Positions 1-9,049 of a DNA stretch of 35,055 nt are shown here, piece by piece. The DNA is taken from positions 1 through 35,055 of the forward strand of contig CANRNK010000010.1 in assembly GCA_947631985.1 (NCBI GenBank), read 5' to 3'. A program made the position numbers and the translations under genes. The DNA comes from an uncultured Lachnospiraceae bacterium (lineage in GTDB: Bacteria > Bacillota > Clostridia > Lachnospirales > Lachnospiraceae). Below the pieces are notes generated by a model. That model searched no databases, was not told where the DNA came from, and worked only from the letters and a program-made list of their open reading frames with translations. Within the stretch, counting starts at the first letter, position 1. Every line of letters starts with the position of its first letter.

Positions 1-1877
1 TGATACATGGCAACCTGTTCGGGTATCAGATCACGGTCTTCCTGTGGAATTGCAGTAACATCCAATTCATACCCAAAGGTACCTGCTAATGCCACATATC
101 CTCTCGTCTCAAAAGGAGTGATTCTTCCAACCGTATGATTGGGGCAATCACTTACATGTGCTCCCATTGTGGAAAGTGGATAGATGATTGCGGTTCCTTC
201 CTGGATGGAAAGGCGCTCAATGGCATCTGTATCGTCTGAGCACCAGATCTGTGGGCTATAATAGAGCATCCCCGGATCAAACCTGGCGCCACCACCCGAG
301 CAGTTCTCTAGCAAGAGATTCGGGAACGCGGTAATGAGTCTTTCCTGTAATTCATACACACCAAGAACATAGCGATGGTATAATTCACCCTGTCTCTCTT
401 TTGGCAAATCATAGCTTCCAATATCACTAAGTGGACGGTTCATATCCCATTTTACGTATTCAATATTGGCACTGCTCAGAATCTTTTCCAATTTTTGGAA
501 TAGATACTCAACTACTTCTTTTCTAGAAAAATCCAGCACAAGCTGGTTCCTGGCAAGTCCTGGTACTCTGCCTGGAATACTGATTGCCCAATCAGGATGG
601 CTTCTGTAAAGATCTGAATCCGGAGAAATCATCTCGGGCTCAAACCAGATTCCAAATTTCATCCCTAATTTATTTACTTCACTTACCAGGTAGGGGAGAC
701 CTCCCTTTATCTTCTCTTCATTTACCTCCCAGTCACCCAGTGCCATATTATCACTGCTACGCGCTCCAAACCAGCCATCATCCATTACTAACATTTCAAT
801 TCCAAGTTTTGAAGATTCTCTGGCAATCGCAATTAACTTCTCGGTATCGAAGTCAAAATAAGTGGCTTCCCAGTTATTAATTAAAATGGGTCTCTTTGTG
901 TCTTTATAAGGACTTCTGATCAGATGATTCCGGTACAAATCGTGGAATTCCCTGGTCATTTTGCCAATTCCTTCTTCTGAGTAGACCAATACTGCTTCCG
1001 GAGTTTGAAAATACTCTCCTTTTTCCAGCTTATATCGAAATCCATCTGGATGAATTCCAACTACAGCGCGAATCCCATCAAACTGATTTTGATGAACCTG
1101 TGCCAGGAAATTTCCCGAATATATAAAATTAATTCCATAGGCTACTCCCTGATCTTCATCGGTATTCTTTCCTACGATACCAAGAAACGGATGATCCTGA
1201 TGCCCCGTTTCTCCTCTAACAGAGAAAACCCCCTGTTGTCCATATCCAATCGGTTTGCGTTGTATATGGCGTTCTCTTGCCCAGGATCCATGTAATGTAA
1301 TCAGATCGAATTCCTGATTATCCATATCAAGACATGCCGAAAGTGCTTTTTCAAGATAGATTGGATTCTCAGAGCAATTCCTAATCCTGCTGCTACGAAT
1401 AACAGCATCACTGTCTTCAAATACGGTATAAAACAAACTAACCTCAAGATCATTTTCCAAATCAGCACAGATTAGTTCAAGTGTAGACGCCGTTTCCACA
1501 TCTCCAAAAACGCCTGGGAGTCCCTTTGGTGCTTCTTTTCCCTTCAGAATATGATGCGCCTGATAGGAGAGCTTCGTCGCAAAATGACCACCCGCTGTCT
1601 CAACTGCCAGACAATCCTCTCTGAAGTCACCTATCCCACGTGTGGAATATTCCCATGGAAAACTTTCATAAAAGGCCAGTCGGTCCCTGTTATTCTGACT
1701 GGGAACAAAGGGCGCTTCCTGGAGCCTGAGTAAATGTGCAATTCTGTGATCCTTTATTTTTTTTCCAAAATAGATATGCCCAACAAACTGTTCTTCATCC
1801 ACAATTCCAATTACGTAACTAATCTCTTTTCCATCCAGTTTAAAAATACGCTCCTGCTCGAAATAACTGATTCCCAT
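1..1877 (-). CDS. GH36 alpha-galactosidase (3' end beyond window)
   Basis: Not in the ORF track because it is open at the left edge. I translated the minus strand from ATG 1877, which follows AAGGAAA, and it stays open for about 625 codons. It has the glycoside hydrolase family 36 clan-D signatures: the WDMNRPLSD nucleophile Asp motif and the CSDDTDA acid/base motif, plus MDDGWFGAR before them. The family is usually about 730 residues, so roughly 100 C-terminal residues are missing. Family knowledge: it releases terminal alpha-1,6-galactose from raffinose-type sugars or galactomannan fragments. There is no signal peptide, so it is probably cytoplasmic and acts on imported oligosaccharides. 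It lies 49 bp behind the beta-mannosidase with no terminator seen, so co-transcription is likely. Together they suggest removal of galactose branches and then mannose. Confidence 0.93.
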   Translation of the reverse strand, partial: MGISYFEQERIFKLDGKEISYVIGIVDEEQFVGHIYFGKKIKDHRIAHLLRLQEAPFVPSQNNRDRLAFYESFPWEYSTRGIGDFREDCLAVETAGGHFATKLSYQAHHILKGKEAPKGLPGVFGDVETASTLELICADLENDLEVSLFYTVFEDSDAVIRSSRIRNCSENPIYLEKALSACLDMDNQEFDLITLHGSWARERHIQRKPIGYGQQGVFSVRGETGHQDHPFLGIVGKNTDEDQGVAYGINFIYSGNFLAQVHQNQFDGIRAVVGIHPDGFRYKLEKGEYFQTPEAVLVYSEEGIGKMTREFHDLYRNHLIRSPYKDTKRPILINNWEATYFDFDTEKLIAIARESSKLGIEMLVMDDGWFGARSSDNMALGDWEVNEEKIKGGLPYLVSEVNKLGMKFGIWFEPEMISPDSDLYRSHPDWAISIPGRVPGLARNQLVLDFSRKEVVEYLFQKLEKILSSANIEYVKWDMNRPLSDIGSYDLPKERQGELYHRYVLGVYELQERLITAFPNLLLENCSGGGARFDPGMLYYSPQIWCSDDTDAIERLSIQEGTAIIYPLSTMGAHVSDCPNHTVGRITPFETRGYVALAGTFGYELDVTAIPQEDRDLIPEQVAMY

Positions 1878-1926
1878 TACTGTATTTCCTTTCTATCTTT
1901 CAACCTAATCTTCTTATTAAAATCGC

Positions 1927-4452
1927 TTATGCTTCGTAGGTGTCCCCAAGGCTTCTAATTCTAAGCATACTATTTAACTGATCCACATTTATTTGCCTAA
2001 AATCATCTTCTGTTTTCGCCTCACCAATCATAGCTCGAAGATCACATTTAGCAAGTGTGATCACAATATTTTCTTTCGATGTAATCCAAAAATAGTTGTC
2101 TTCAAAAATAGCATCCAATTCATCGAAATCTAATTCAACAAATGCTGCAAACTTTTGACTTGAAAGAATAATTTCGTATTCTGTCTCTCTTTCAATGATT
2201 TCTTTTTTAATTTGTACCTTTGGTAGTTTTAAGTGTTTATACGGTACAAAGATATCTGCTTCCACTTGTTTTTTTCCATCTGGGTAGACTACTGTCATTT
2301 CACAAAAAATAGCTTCTCTTAAATATACGCTCATTTCATGTGCATAAGTTGCCTCAAGAACTTTGACTGCGCTAAGTGCTGGAACAAGTACCTGTGTTTC
2401 AATTCGCTCAATTTCTTCCAGTTCAACCGTTTTAAGGGAAAGGCTTACTTTTACAAGTACTCCATCCAGTGTTTCGTTTCCAATCCATGCTTCTGCTTTA
2501 TCGCCTTCTATCATAAGACTTCCCGTCACGTGATCGTAGAATCTCTTTGCAAAATAATGTAGTGCTTTCCATCTTCCAAAATAATCAACACTCGCCCAGG
2601 AGGCAACCGGCCAGTTATCATTCATCTGCCAGTAAAGGCTACCCATACATCTGCCTCTGTTTCTTCTAAAATGTTCTACCCCATATTTTATTGCCTGGGC
2701 CTGTAAGATTTGTGTCACATAGAGCAGATTTTCAAAATCCTTAGGATAGCAGAACGTTTCCGAAAGATAATAAAGCATTTTTCCATTTGCAGCATCATTT
2801 TTTTGATGGCTCTCCATCACTTTTGAAAAAATATTACGTTCTCCCTCTTTCGCATAATAGCGAACTGTTTTCATAGAAGGGAAAGACTGAAAGCCAAATT
2901 CCGAACAGAATCTGAAAAAGTGTTTGCGATAATCACTAAATGGCAATAGACCATGCCATACAGCCCAATAATGGGTATCTCCCCGGTTCTCATCATCAGG
3001 ATGATCAAAGTTTCCACCTGAAGAGGGAGAGGATGGCCAGAAGAATGTATTGGTATCTACGCTCTTAAGTGCCTTTGGAAGAATGTGTTCAAACAACTTA
3101 ATATAATCCGCTTTCAGGGCAGGTTTTTCTTTCTTAAATCCATCCCAGTTTTCCCAGGCAGATTCAATTTCATTGTTCCCACACCATAAGCCAAGGCATG
3201 CATGATGCTGAATCCTGCACACATTATCAATTACTTCCTGCACAACATTCTCGGCAAATTCCTCTGTGACATCGTATGCATTGCAGGCAAACATAAAGTC
3301 CTGCCATACAATCAGCCCCTTTTGATCACAAAGCTGGTAAAATGCATCAGATGGGTAGTATCCACCACCCCAGACCCTCAGACAATTATAATTTGCACGC
3401 ACAGCATCCTCTGTCAGCCTGTCAAGTCGGTCAAAATCTATATGTGGATAGATGCAGTCTTCCGGAATATAATTGGCACCTTTGGTGAAAATTTTAGATC
3501 CATTCACGCAAAGCGCAAATTCCTCTCCCCACTCATCCTTTTCCTGACTAATTGTTAAGGTTCGAAGTCCAATTGTATATTCTTTTTCATCTAGAATCTG
3601 CTTCCCATCACACAACTGGCAAATCACCTGATAGAGGGGTTGTTCTCCCAAACCGTTCGGCCACCATAGCTGGGGATTGGTAATAGAAAAAGAAACTAGC
3701 TCCACCGTTTCCTTTATCGGTTTCTCCTCTGTTGCAAGAACGTCCCCATTTGGATCTATCAACTGAGACAAAACCTTATATTCCTCCATGGAGCCTGCAG
3801 AAAGGTTGTCAAACTTAAGACTAGTTGTCAGGACAACCTGATTATTTTCATGGTTTTGCTCAAACATTACCTGCTCCAGCGTTGGATGAGAATAGGTCCG
3901 CAATTCTACCTCTCTAAAAATTCCAGCATCAGGAAGCTGTGCACCCCAGTCCCATCCAAGCATCGAATGTGATTTGCGAATCAACTGGTTTCCAGGAATG
4001 GAACCACTATTTACAAAAGTAATTTCCTTTCCTTCCTGATATTGATACTCCTCAATAAAGCGAAGTGGAGAGCGGAACAGAATCCTTAAGGTGTTCTCCC
4101 CTTCCCTAAGTGCTTCTTTTACAGAAAACCGATAGGTTCTATGCATATCTGAAGTGCAGCCTATTGTCGTTTCATTTAAAAAGATTTCAGTAAGCGTATC
4201 TAACCCATGAAAAATTAATTCAACTCTTTCTTGCTTTACATCCTCTTCTAAGACAAAAAAAGTGGTCTCAAATTCATAGTCCTTCCAGGAAAGATCTCTC
4301 ACCTCGTATTCATTCAGACCAACATAGGGGTCCGGTATCTCCTCTGCCTCCATGAGACAGGATAGTACAGAACATGGAACTGTTGCCTCATACCTCTTTG
4401 AAGTGCCGCTCTCTTTCATAAACCAGTTGCTTTGTAACTTATATTTTTTCAT
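1927..4452 (-). CDS. GH2 beta-mannosidase
   Basis: An 841-residue protein with the layout of GH2 beta-mannosidases: an N-terminal sugar-binding sandwich (VPCSVLSCLMEAEEIPDPYVG), immunoglobulin-like domains, and a TIM barrel from about residue 300. Visible active-site motifs are WCGNNE with the acid/base Glu and FCSEFGFQSFPS with the nucleophile Glu. The length is normal for the family (about 820-850). It removes terminal beta-mannose from manno-oligosaccharides. No signal peptide is seen, so it is likely cytoplasmic. It starts 17 bp after the LacI regulator stop and is followed 49 bp later by alpha-galactosidase, so the three form one operon. The start is preceded by AAAGGAAA at a longish spacing. 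A GH2 exo-beta-mannosidase acting on N-glycan cores is the alternative, but the alpha-galactosidase neighbour favours galactomannan. Confidence 0.93.
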   Translation of the reverse strand: MKKYKLQSNWFMKESGTSKRYEATVPCSVLSCLMEAEEIPDPYVGLNEYEVRDLSWKDYEFETTFFVLEEDVKQERVELIFHGLDTLTEIFLNETTIGCTSDMHRTYRFSVKEALREGENTLRILFRSPLRFIEEYQYQEGKEITFVNSGSIPGNQLIRKSHSMLGWDWGAQLPDAGIFREVELRTYSHPTLEQVMFEQNHENNQVVLTTSLKFDNLSAGSMEEYKVLSQLIDPNGDVLATEEKPIKETVELVSFSITNPQLWWPNGLGEQPLYQVICQLCDGKQILDEKEYTIGLRTLTISQEKDEWGEEFALCVNGSKIFTKGANYIPEDCIYPHIDFDRLDRLTEDAVRANYNCLRVWGGGYYPSDAFYQLCDQKGLIVWQDFMFACNAYDVTEEFAENVVQEVIDNVCRIQHHACLGLWCGNNEIESAWENWDGFKKEKPALKADYIKLFEHILPKALKSVDTNTFFWPSSPSSGGNFDHPDDENRGDTHYWAVWHGLLPFSDYRKHFFRFCSEFGFQSFPSMKTVRYYAKEGERNIFSKVMESHQKNDAANGKMLYYLSETFCYPKDFENLLYVTQILQAQAIKYGVEHFRRNRGRCMGSLYWQMNDNWPVASWASVDYFGRWKALHYFAKRFYDHVTGSLMIEGDKAEAWIGNETLDGVLVKVSLSLKTVELEEIERIETQVLVPALSAVKVLEATYAHEMSVYLREAIFCEMTVVYPDGKKQVEADIFVPYKHLKLPKVQIKKEIIERETEYEIILSSQKFAAFVELDFDELDAIFEDNYFWITSKENIVITLAKCDLRAMIGEAKTEDDFRQINVDQLNSMLRIRSLGDTYEA

Positions 4453-4469
4453 ATTTCCAGATTTCCTTT

Positions 4470-5507
4470 CTAGGAATCACCCAAGGATTCCTTCGCTTCC
4501 TTATAAAGAGGATAAGTTGCTACCATAATGAATGCATGATCAAGCCCTGGGTTTTCAATTTTCTCTACCGTTGTCCGGATCAGTCTTCTTCCAAGTTCTT
4601 CTTTCCTGATGTGAACGGTCAGGATATCCTGCTTAAAGAAATCCTCTTCTATTGTATTATCAAACCCGATGAGCCTAACCCGTTGCGCCAGTCTCATGTC
4701 GATTTTTATAAGGGCAGATGCCACAAATTTTGCAATATCATCATTTGCACAAATAATGACATCTGGAATTTCTGCCATCTTCCCAATCACTTCTTCTACT
4801 GCTCCATAGTTGTAGTAGCAGTCTTTTCGATCTTCAATATAATAAGATCTGTTTTCCTTGGCGATTCCAAATTCGTCCAAAGCAAGGTTCATACCCAGTA
4901 GTCGATCCCTGATACTAACACTTCCATCGGGATGCCCTATGAACGCAAATGTTTTCCGACCTTCCTCTATCACTCGTTTCGTAAGCTGATAAATCGCCCA
5001 CTTCCCCTCCATAGAGACAACGTTGCCATACGCAAGATATTCCGCCGGGTCTACTGATGCGTTAAAAAAAGTCATCACTTTCTCCGCTCTTGCAACTCCT
5101 TGTATAAATTCCATTGAAAACGCACACAAAAAGACCACACCCTGCACATCCTCATCTATAATCTGTAACGTCTTTTCTCCTTGCTCATCTTCCTCATCAA
5201 CGATATGAAGCTGCATACGATACGAGTGGTCTCTAAGTTCGTCATTAATTCCTGTTAATATGGTATTCCAGAAATTGGATTCTGCCCTGTTAAATAATAA
5301 AAGAATCGTTCCTTTCCGAATTTCTTTCATGCGGTCAAGTTCGTTTAGCAGCTCCTTGTCTAACTTTGCATATCCAAGTTGCCTTGCCGTCTTGATGACT
5401 TCCCACCTGGTCTCCGATGCTACTGCTTTCCCACTTAAGGCTTTTGCAACTGTGTTTCTACTAAGTCCAAGGGTCTTTGCTATCTCCAAAATCGTTACAC
5501 GTTTCAA
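4470..5507 (-). CDS. LacI-family transcriptional regulator
   Basis: LacI/GalR regulator of about 345 residues. The N-terminal helix-turn-helix (VTILEIAKTLGLSRNTVAKA) and hinge are followed by a periplasmic-binding-protein-like effector domain (FIGHPDGSVSIRDRL, VIICANDDIAKF). The ORF track starts at GTG 5540. I prefer TTG 5507 because GGAGG sits 5 bp upstream of it and the protein then begins MKRVTILEIA, typical for the family. It is the first gene of the operon with beta-mannosidase and alpha-galactosidase and probably represses it, with a manno- or galacto-oligosaccharide as inducer (inference). A 14-bp palindrome overlapping the upstream -35 box is a candidate operator, so it is probably autoregulated. 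Confidence 0.9.
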   Translation of the reverse strand: MKRVTILEIAKTLGLSRNTVAKALSGKAVASETRWEVIKTARQLGYAKLDKELLNELDRMKEIRKGTILLLFNRAESNFWNTILTGINDELRDHSYRMQLHIVDEEDEQGEKTLQIIDEDVQGVVFLCAFSMEFIQGVARAEKVMTFFNASVDPAEYLAYGNVVSMEGKWAIYQLTKRVIEEGRKTFAFIGHPDGSVSIRDRLLGMNLALDEFGIAKENRSYYIEDRKDCYYNYGAVEEVIGKMAEIPDVIICANDDIAKFVASALIKIDMRLAQRVRLIGFDNTIEEDFFKQDILTVHIRKEELGRRLIRTTVEKIENPGLDHAFIMVATYPLYKEAKESLGDS

Positions 5508-5565
5508 GGTTACCTCCCTGTCTTGCGCTGAAGGGCTCACTTCCTTTTCTTCAACATCAAATTTT

Positions 5566-5593
5566 ATTATAATTCTTTTGGCGGTTATGTCAA
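5566..5593 (-). promoter_or_regulatory. Promoter of lacI-mannosidase-galactosidase operon
   Basis: On the minus strand TTGACA and TATAAT are separated by 16 bp, upstream of the LacI gene. The hexamers match the sigma-A consensus exactly. The -35 box overlaps a 14-bp palindrome (see operator entry). Confidence 0.75.
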
Positions 5594-5598
5594 CATAA
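5585..5598. promoter_or_regulatory. Candidate LacI operator palindrome
   Basis: TTATGTCAACATAA: two perfect 6-bp arms around a 2-bp centre, overlapping the -35 element of the operon promoter. Its position and symmetry suit a dimeric repressor. Assignment to the adjacent LacI protein is inference. Confidence 0.5.
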
Positions 5599-5661
5599 AC
5601 TTGTCTTTCTGCACATTATTATTATGCATTTCATACAATTTTTGTGTGCGTTTTGCGTGCG

Positions 5662-6273
5662 TTATTTCAAAAAGGCGAATGGTTCTTCCGGATCCGACTG
5701 TAAAAAAAGCAGTAACAGGTACGCCCCACGTACAGAAAGCTTCTCTTCCCGTAATATTCTTCTCACTTCTTGTTTATCTGCAATTATCGTCTCTATCCAT
5801 TCTGTTTCTTCCTGCAATCTTCCGGTAACAGATCCCAATGCCAGTCCAAATACAGTGCAACTGGATTCATCCGTGAATCCAGCCCCCATAAAAAAGGGTC
5901 GCCGCAATTCTTCTCTGCCCTCATGGCAGATTTCTAATGTCATGCCTGTCTCTTCCTGCATTTCTCTGATTGCGGCTGCTTCACAACTCTCTCCAGCCTC
6001 TATCAGTCCTGCTGGAAGCTCATAGATTGTATCATCCAACGGATATCGATACTGTTTGATCATAATGATTTTCGAAGGGTCCTCTTTTAAAAGCGCATAA
6101 ATAACAAGTCCTTCTGCCCTATTTTCCTTGGTTTTAAGCTTTAAACACTCCGTCTTATTTCTTGACACAAAAAAATATTCAAACAAATTACCTTTTCGAT
6201 CCAATGCATCCAACTTAAATAAATTCAGAAACCGATTTTTACTGAGTTGTGTTATTTTTTTATATTTCTTCAT
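5662..6273 (-). CDS. Nudix hydrolase, ADP-ribose pyrophosphatase-like
   Basis: The Nudix box is complete at about residues 89-111 (G-x5-E-x7-REMQEETG), preceded by YELPAGLIEAGE, which resembles ADP-ribose/NDP-sugar pyrophosphatases such as NudF. The ORF track extends to 6348, but GGAGG lies 6 bp before ATG 6273, giving a 203-residue protein beginning MKKYKKITQL. The extra 25 residues would be encoded across a leader hairpin and are unlikely to be translated. Expected role (family): hydrolysis of nucleoside diphosphate-linked compounds to protect or recycle them. It is apparently monocistronic. The substrate cannot be told from the sequence. Confidence 0.88.
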   Translation of the reverse strand: MKKYKKITQLSKNRFLNLFKLDALDRKGNLFEYFFVSRNKTECLKLKTKENRAEGLVIYALLKEDPSKIIMIKQYRYPLDDTIYELPAGLIEAGESCEAAAIREMQEETGMTLEICHEGREELRRPFFMGAGFTDESSCTVFGLALGSVTGRLQEETEWIETIIADKQEVRRILREEKLSVRGAYLLLLFLQSDPEEPFAFLK

Positions 6274-6296
6274 TTGTATCCTCCATTTATGAGAGA

Positions 6297-6326
6297 AGGC
6301 TCCTACTGCAATAGCAGTAAGAGCCT
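6297..6326. other. Leader hairpin before Nudix gene
   Basis: A 13-bp stem with one mismatch/wobble and a 4-nt loop (AGGCTCCTACTGC / GCAGTAAGAGCCT), lying just upstream of the Nudix gene Shine-Dalgarno. There is no U-tract on the minus strand, so it does not look like a terminator. It may be an mRNA-stabilising or regulatory leader structure. Confidence 0.5.
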
Positions 6327-6533
6327 GAAAGAGAGTAGGTATTAACAAAATTTTCGTTAGAAAAGATTGACCTAAGCCAAACTAAGTTCATAATCGATAT
6401 TTTATTAATGTAAACTACTGGCGATAATTATAACCTTTTTCAAAATATTTGTCATTACCTATTTCTTATTTCTTATTTCTTATTTTCTCTTGTCCTATTT
6501 TATAAATTGAAACTTTCTTTTATTGCTTATTTT

Positions 6534-7337
6534 CTATTCGCTTCTCAATAATAATGCTCTAAGCTCTTTTAAAACACCATCATTTATGTTGGTGTCAGCA
6601 ATTTTATCCGCAATTGCCTTGACTTCTTCTCTCGCATTCCCAATTGCATAACTGGCACCGGCATGCCTAAGCATTTCGATATCGTTAATATTATCTCCAA
6701 ACGCCATAATTTCTTCTTTTTTAATTGCGAGATGGTTCTGCAGATGTTCCAGGGCAATTCCCTTGTTGGCATTCTTGTGAGAACAGTCAATCCACATAAC
6801 GCCCGCACAGCTTAGTTGCAACTGGTCTTTCCATTTATCCATGAAAAATTCCGCCGCTTTTCCTTCTGCATCTGTTTCATGATAGAGCGAAACTTTTAAA
6901 ATTTCGTCCGGAATCTCCTGTTCAAGGTGTTCAAGTTGCACTACATCAAAATGATAAGAGTCCCTGATCCATCTTGCCATTTGGCTAGTTTGATCCATTA
7001 CATAGGTAGCCTTCATCCCGCAAATCATCATATCACACCCAGGTATTTTTAGAATGTCGCGTGCAACCTCTTTTGCAACATCCGCATCAATTGTTTCTCT
7101 AAAGATAATCTCGTCACAGGTTCTAACTACACTGCCGCCATCTGGTATATAAAATATATCCTCCGCAATGGGTTCAAATAGTCTTTTTATACTAATATAT
7201 TGTCTTCCACTTGCCGCGGCAAATCTTATGCCTTTTTCTTTCAGTTGCATAATCACATCATAGATTTCTGTATTAATCTTGTCTGTACCGTCTTCGACCA
7301 ATGTTCCATCTATATCACTAACAATTAATTTTATCAT
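6534..7337 (-). CDS. Cof-type HAD phosphatase
   Basis: Haloacid dehalogenase superfamily, Cof/IIB class, 267 residues. Motif I is VSDIDGTLV with the nucleophile Asp, motif II lies around AAASGRQY, and motif IV is GDNINDIEML followed by ASYAIGNAREEVK, the usual Cof ending. I moved the start from 7343 to ATG 7337 because the AGGA element touches the upstream ATG but is 6 bp from this one. Such enzymes dephosphorylate sugar phosphates, pyridoxal phosphate or flavin nucleotides; the substrate is not predictable here. It is monocistronic, divergent from the glycerophosphodiesterase gene. Confidence 0.9.
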   Translation of the reverse strand: MIKLIVSDIDGTLVEDGTDKINTEIYDVIMQLKEKGIRFAAASGRQYISIKRLFEPIAEDIFYIPDGGSVVRTCDEIIFRETIDADVAKEVARDILKIPGCDMMICGMKATYVMDQTSQMARWIRDSYHFDVVQLEHLEQEIPDEILKVSLYHETDAEGKAAEFFMDKWKDQLQLSCAGVMWIDCSHKNANKGIALEHLQNHLAIKKEEIMAFGDNINDIEMLRHAGASYAIGNAREEVKAIADKIADTNINDGVLKELRALLLRSE

Positions 7338-7379
7338 TTGCATTCCTATCTCTTTGCTCGGTTACTGTCTACGTCGATT

Positions 7380-7408
7380 ATGCTATCTTACCTTAATTTA
7401 TTTGTCAA
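7380..7408 (-). promoter_or_regulatory. Promoter for HAD phosphatase gene
   Basis: Minus-strand TTGACA, 17 bp, TAGCAT, about 45 bp upstream of the start codon. The -35 is perfect and the -10 weaker. Confidence 0.5.
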
Positions 7409-7534
7409 CCTCGATTCCCCTGAAAATTTTATAAAGTTTTTTCACACTTTTTATCCTAACCAGTTTTTCTTTCCCTGCATTCGCGTTATAATTAAGACAG
7501 TCTTTCATTTTAATCAGCATAAGGAGTTAATGCC

Positions 7535-8359
7535 ATGTTATCTACCTATATTTTGTCTGTAATTTTCGGTTTATTTATTTTTTTCTTACTATATTTATTT
7601 GCTATCATGCCAGCGCTTAAAAAACCAGAAAATCTAAAAGGCCTTTCCGACTATCACCTTTATGCTCATAGGGGATTACACAACAATGCCTCTAATGTTC
7701 CCGAGAATTCTCTTGTTGCCGTTAGGAATGCAATCCAATGCAACTATGGCATTGAAATTGATGTTCAGCTAACCAAAGATCTGGTTCCAGTTGTTTTTCA
7801 TGATTTTAATTTAAAACGAATCTGTGGAATTGATGCCAGATTATCCAATTTTACCTGGAAAGAAATACAGACATTCCAGCTTTTTCATTCCGGAGAACGT
7901 ATCCCCTCCCTTGCAGAAGTTCTTGAAGAAGTGAATGGTCAGATTCCAATTATCATCGAGTTTAAGCAAGAGGAGCACAGCACTCAGATTTGTGAAGTCT
8001 CCGATAAGCTACTCTTTTCTTACCCAGGCGAATATTGTATTGAATCGTTCAATCCTATTGTCTTATTCTGGTATCGAAAAAACAGACCGGAAATTGTCAG
8101 AGGACAATTGTCGTCCGACTTCATGCGAGAAGGCGATTCTACGCCTGCTCTTTTCGTAATCAAGCATCTCCTTCTTAATTTTTTAACGAAACCAAACTTT
8201 ATTGCCTATAATTGTATGTATAAAAACTCTCTTTCCAGAAAACTATGCCATCGTCTTTATAAAAATCTTGCAGTGGCCTGGACGATTTATTCCAAAGAGG
8301 AATTGGATGCAAATTCGTCTTCCTTTGACTGGTTTATTTTTGAAGGATTTCTTCCCTGA
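7535..8359 (+). CDS. Membrane-anchored glycerophosphodiester phosphodiesterase
   Basis: A 274-residue GDPD-family protein. Residues 1-27 form one hydrophobic N-terminal segment (YILSVIFGLFIFFLLYLF), so it is a membrane-anchored form. The catalytic signature follows: YAHRGLHNN, NVPENSL, EIDVQLTKDLVPVVFHD. It would hydrolyse glycerophosphodiesters to glycerol-3-phosphate and an alcohol; in Gram-positives related enzymes act on lipid or teichoic-acid-derived substrates. AAGGAG lies 8 bp before the ATG. It converges with the DUF4956 gene, ending 3 bp before that gene's stop. A phosphate link with the neighbouring polyphosphate genes is possible but only suggestive. Confidence 0.9.
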   Translation: MLSTYILSVIFGLFIFFLLYLFAIMPALKKPENLKGLSDYHLYAHRGLHNNASNVPENSLVAVRNAIQCNYGIEIDVQLTKDLVPVVFHDFNLKRICGIDARLSNFTWKEIQTFQLFHSGERIPSLAEVLEEVNGQIPIIIEFKQEEHSTQICEVSDKLLFSYPGEYCIESFNPIVLFWYRKNRPEIVRGQLSSDFMREGDSTPALFVIKHLLLNFLTKPNFIAYNCMYKNSLSRKLCHRLYKNLAVAWTIYSKEELDANSSSFDWFIFEGFLP

Positions 8360-8362
8360 GTT

Positions 8363-9049
8363 TTATAATAGCTCCTGTCCTTTTCCAACGCTTCGGCCAC
8401 ATACGATTGGAAGATTTCCATTTCTACACCTTAGTGCATCCATGAACTCTTTTTCAACAGCATCAGATTTCAGAACGACTAAATAACGCAATTCGAACAA
8501 GCTTCCCATATTTGTGGTCTTTACCTGTTGTAAGCTTACATTTTTTGTATAGATTTCAAATAAATCATTAAAAACACCACTATAGTCCAGATTTTCTGGG
8601 ATTGTAATCTTAACCTCTTTTTCATCTGTTGTTCCTTTGCCAAATCCTGATTTCATCAATCCGATTGTCGCAATTCCAATCATAACTAAAAAACCCACCG
8701 CAAATCCAATATAACCCATACCATTCGCAAGTCCGATTCCCATAGCAAAAAAGATACTACTGATTTCTCTTGCTGTACCAGGTACGGATCGAAATCGCAC
8801 AAGACTAAAAGCACCTAGCACGGCCACTCCGGTTCCAAGATTCCCATTTACGAGCATGATCACAATCTGAATCATAGCAGGAAGCAACGCAAGGGTAATG
8901 ACAAAATTTCTGTTATAAGTATTCTGATACATATAAATCAATGCAGCAAGTACTCCCATAATCAAAGAAGCCAGGGTACAGACGATAAAACCTTGCATGG
9001 TTAAAGTAGTAACTGATGTTGATGACAAATCTAAGATACTGCTAAGCAT
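8363..9049 (-). CDS. DUF4956 membrane protein, partner of VTC polymerase
   Basis: A 228-residue protein with about four hydrophobic segments in the first 135 residues and a soluble C-terminal ferredoxin-like half. The stretch FSLVRFRSVPGTAREISSIFFAM is typical of DUF4956. The gene overlaps the upstream VTC-domain gene by 19 bp and has GGAGGG before its ATG, so the two are translationally coupled. DUF4956 and VTC-domain proteins are repeatedly found side by side in bacteria. A role as membrane anchor or channel for the polyphosphate polymerase is a reasonable inference but not shown by the sequence. No biochemical activity can be read from it. Confidence 0.85.
   Translation of the reverse strand: MLSSILDLSSTSVTTLTMQGFIVCTLASLIMGVLAALIYMYQNTYNRNFVITLALLPAMIQIVIMLVNGNLGTGVAVLGAFSLVRFRSVPGTAREISSIFFAMGIGLANGMGYIGFAVGFLVMIGIATIGLMKSGFGKGTTDEKEVKITIPENLDYSGVFNDLFEIYTKNVSLQQVKTTNMGSLFELRYLVVLKSDAVEKEFMDALRCRNGNLPIVCGRSVGKGQELL

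Noticed and set aside
584-1958. Four plus-strand ORFs at the left edge
   Set aside because: They lie antisense to the GH36 gene (the last running past its start to the mannosidase end), whose motifs are clear in the minus frame.
6464-6486. ATTTCTT tandem repeat
   Set aside because: Three short AT-rich units in an intergenic region; too little to call a functional repeat.
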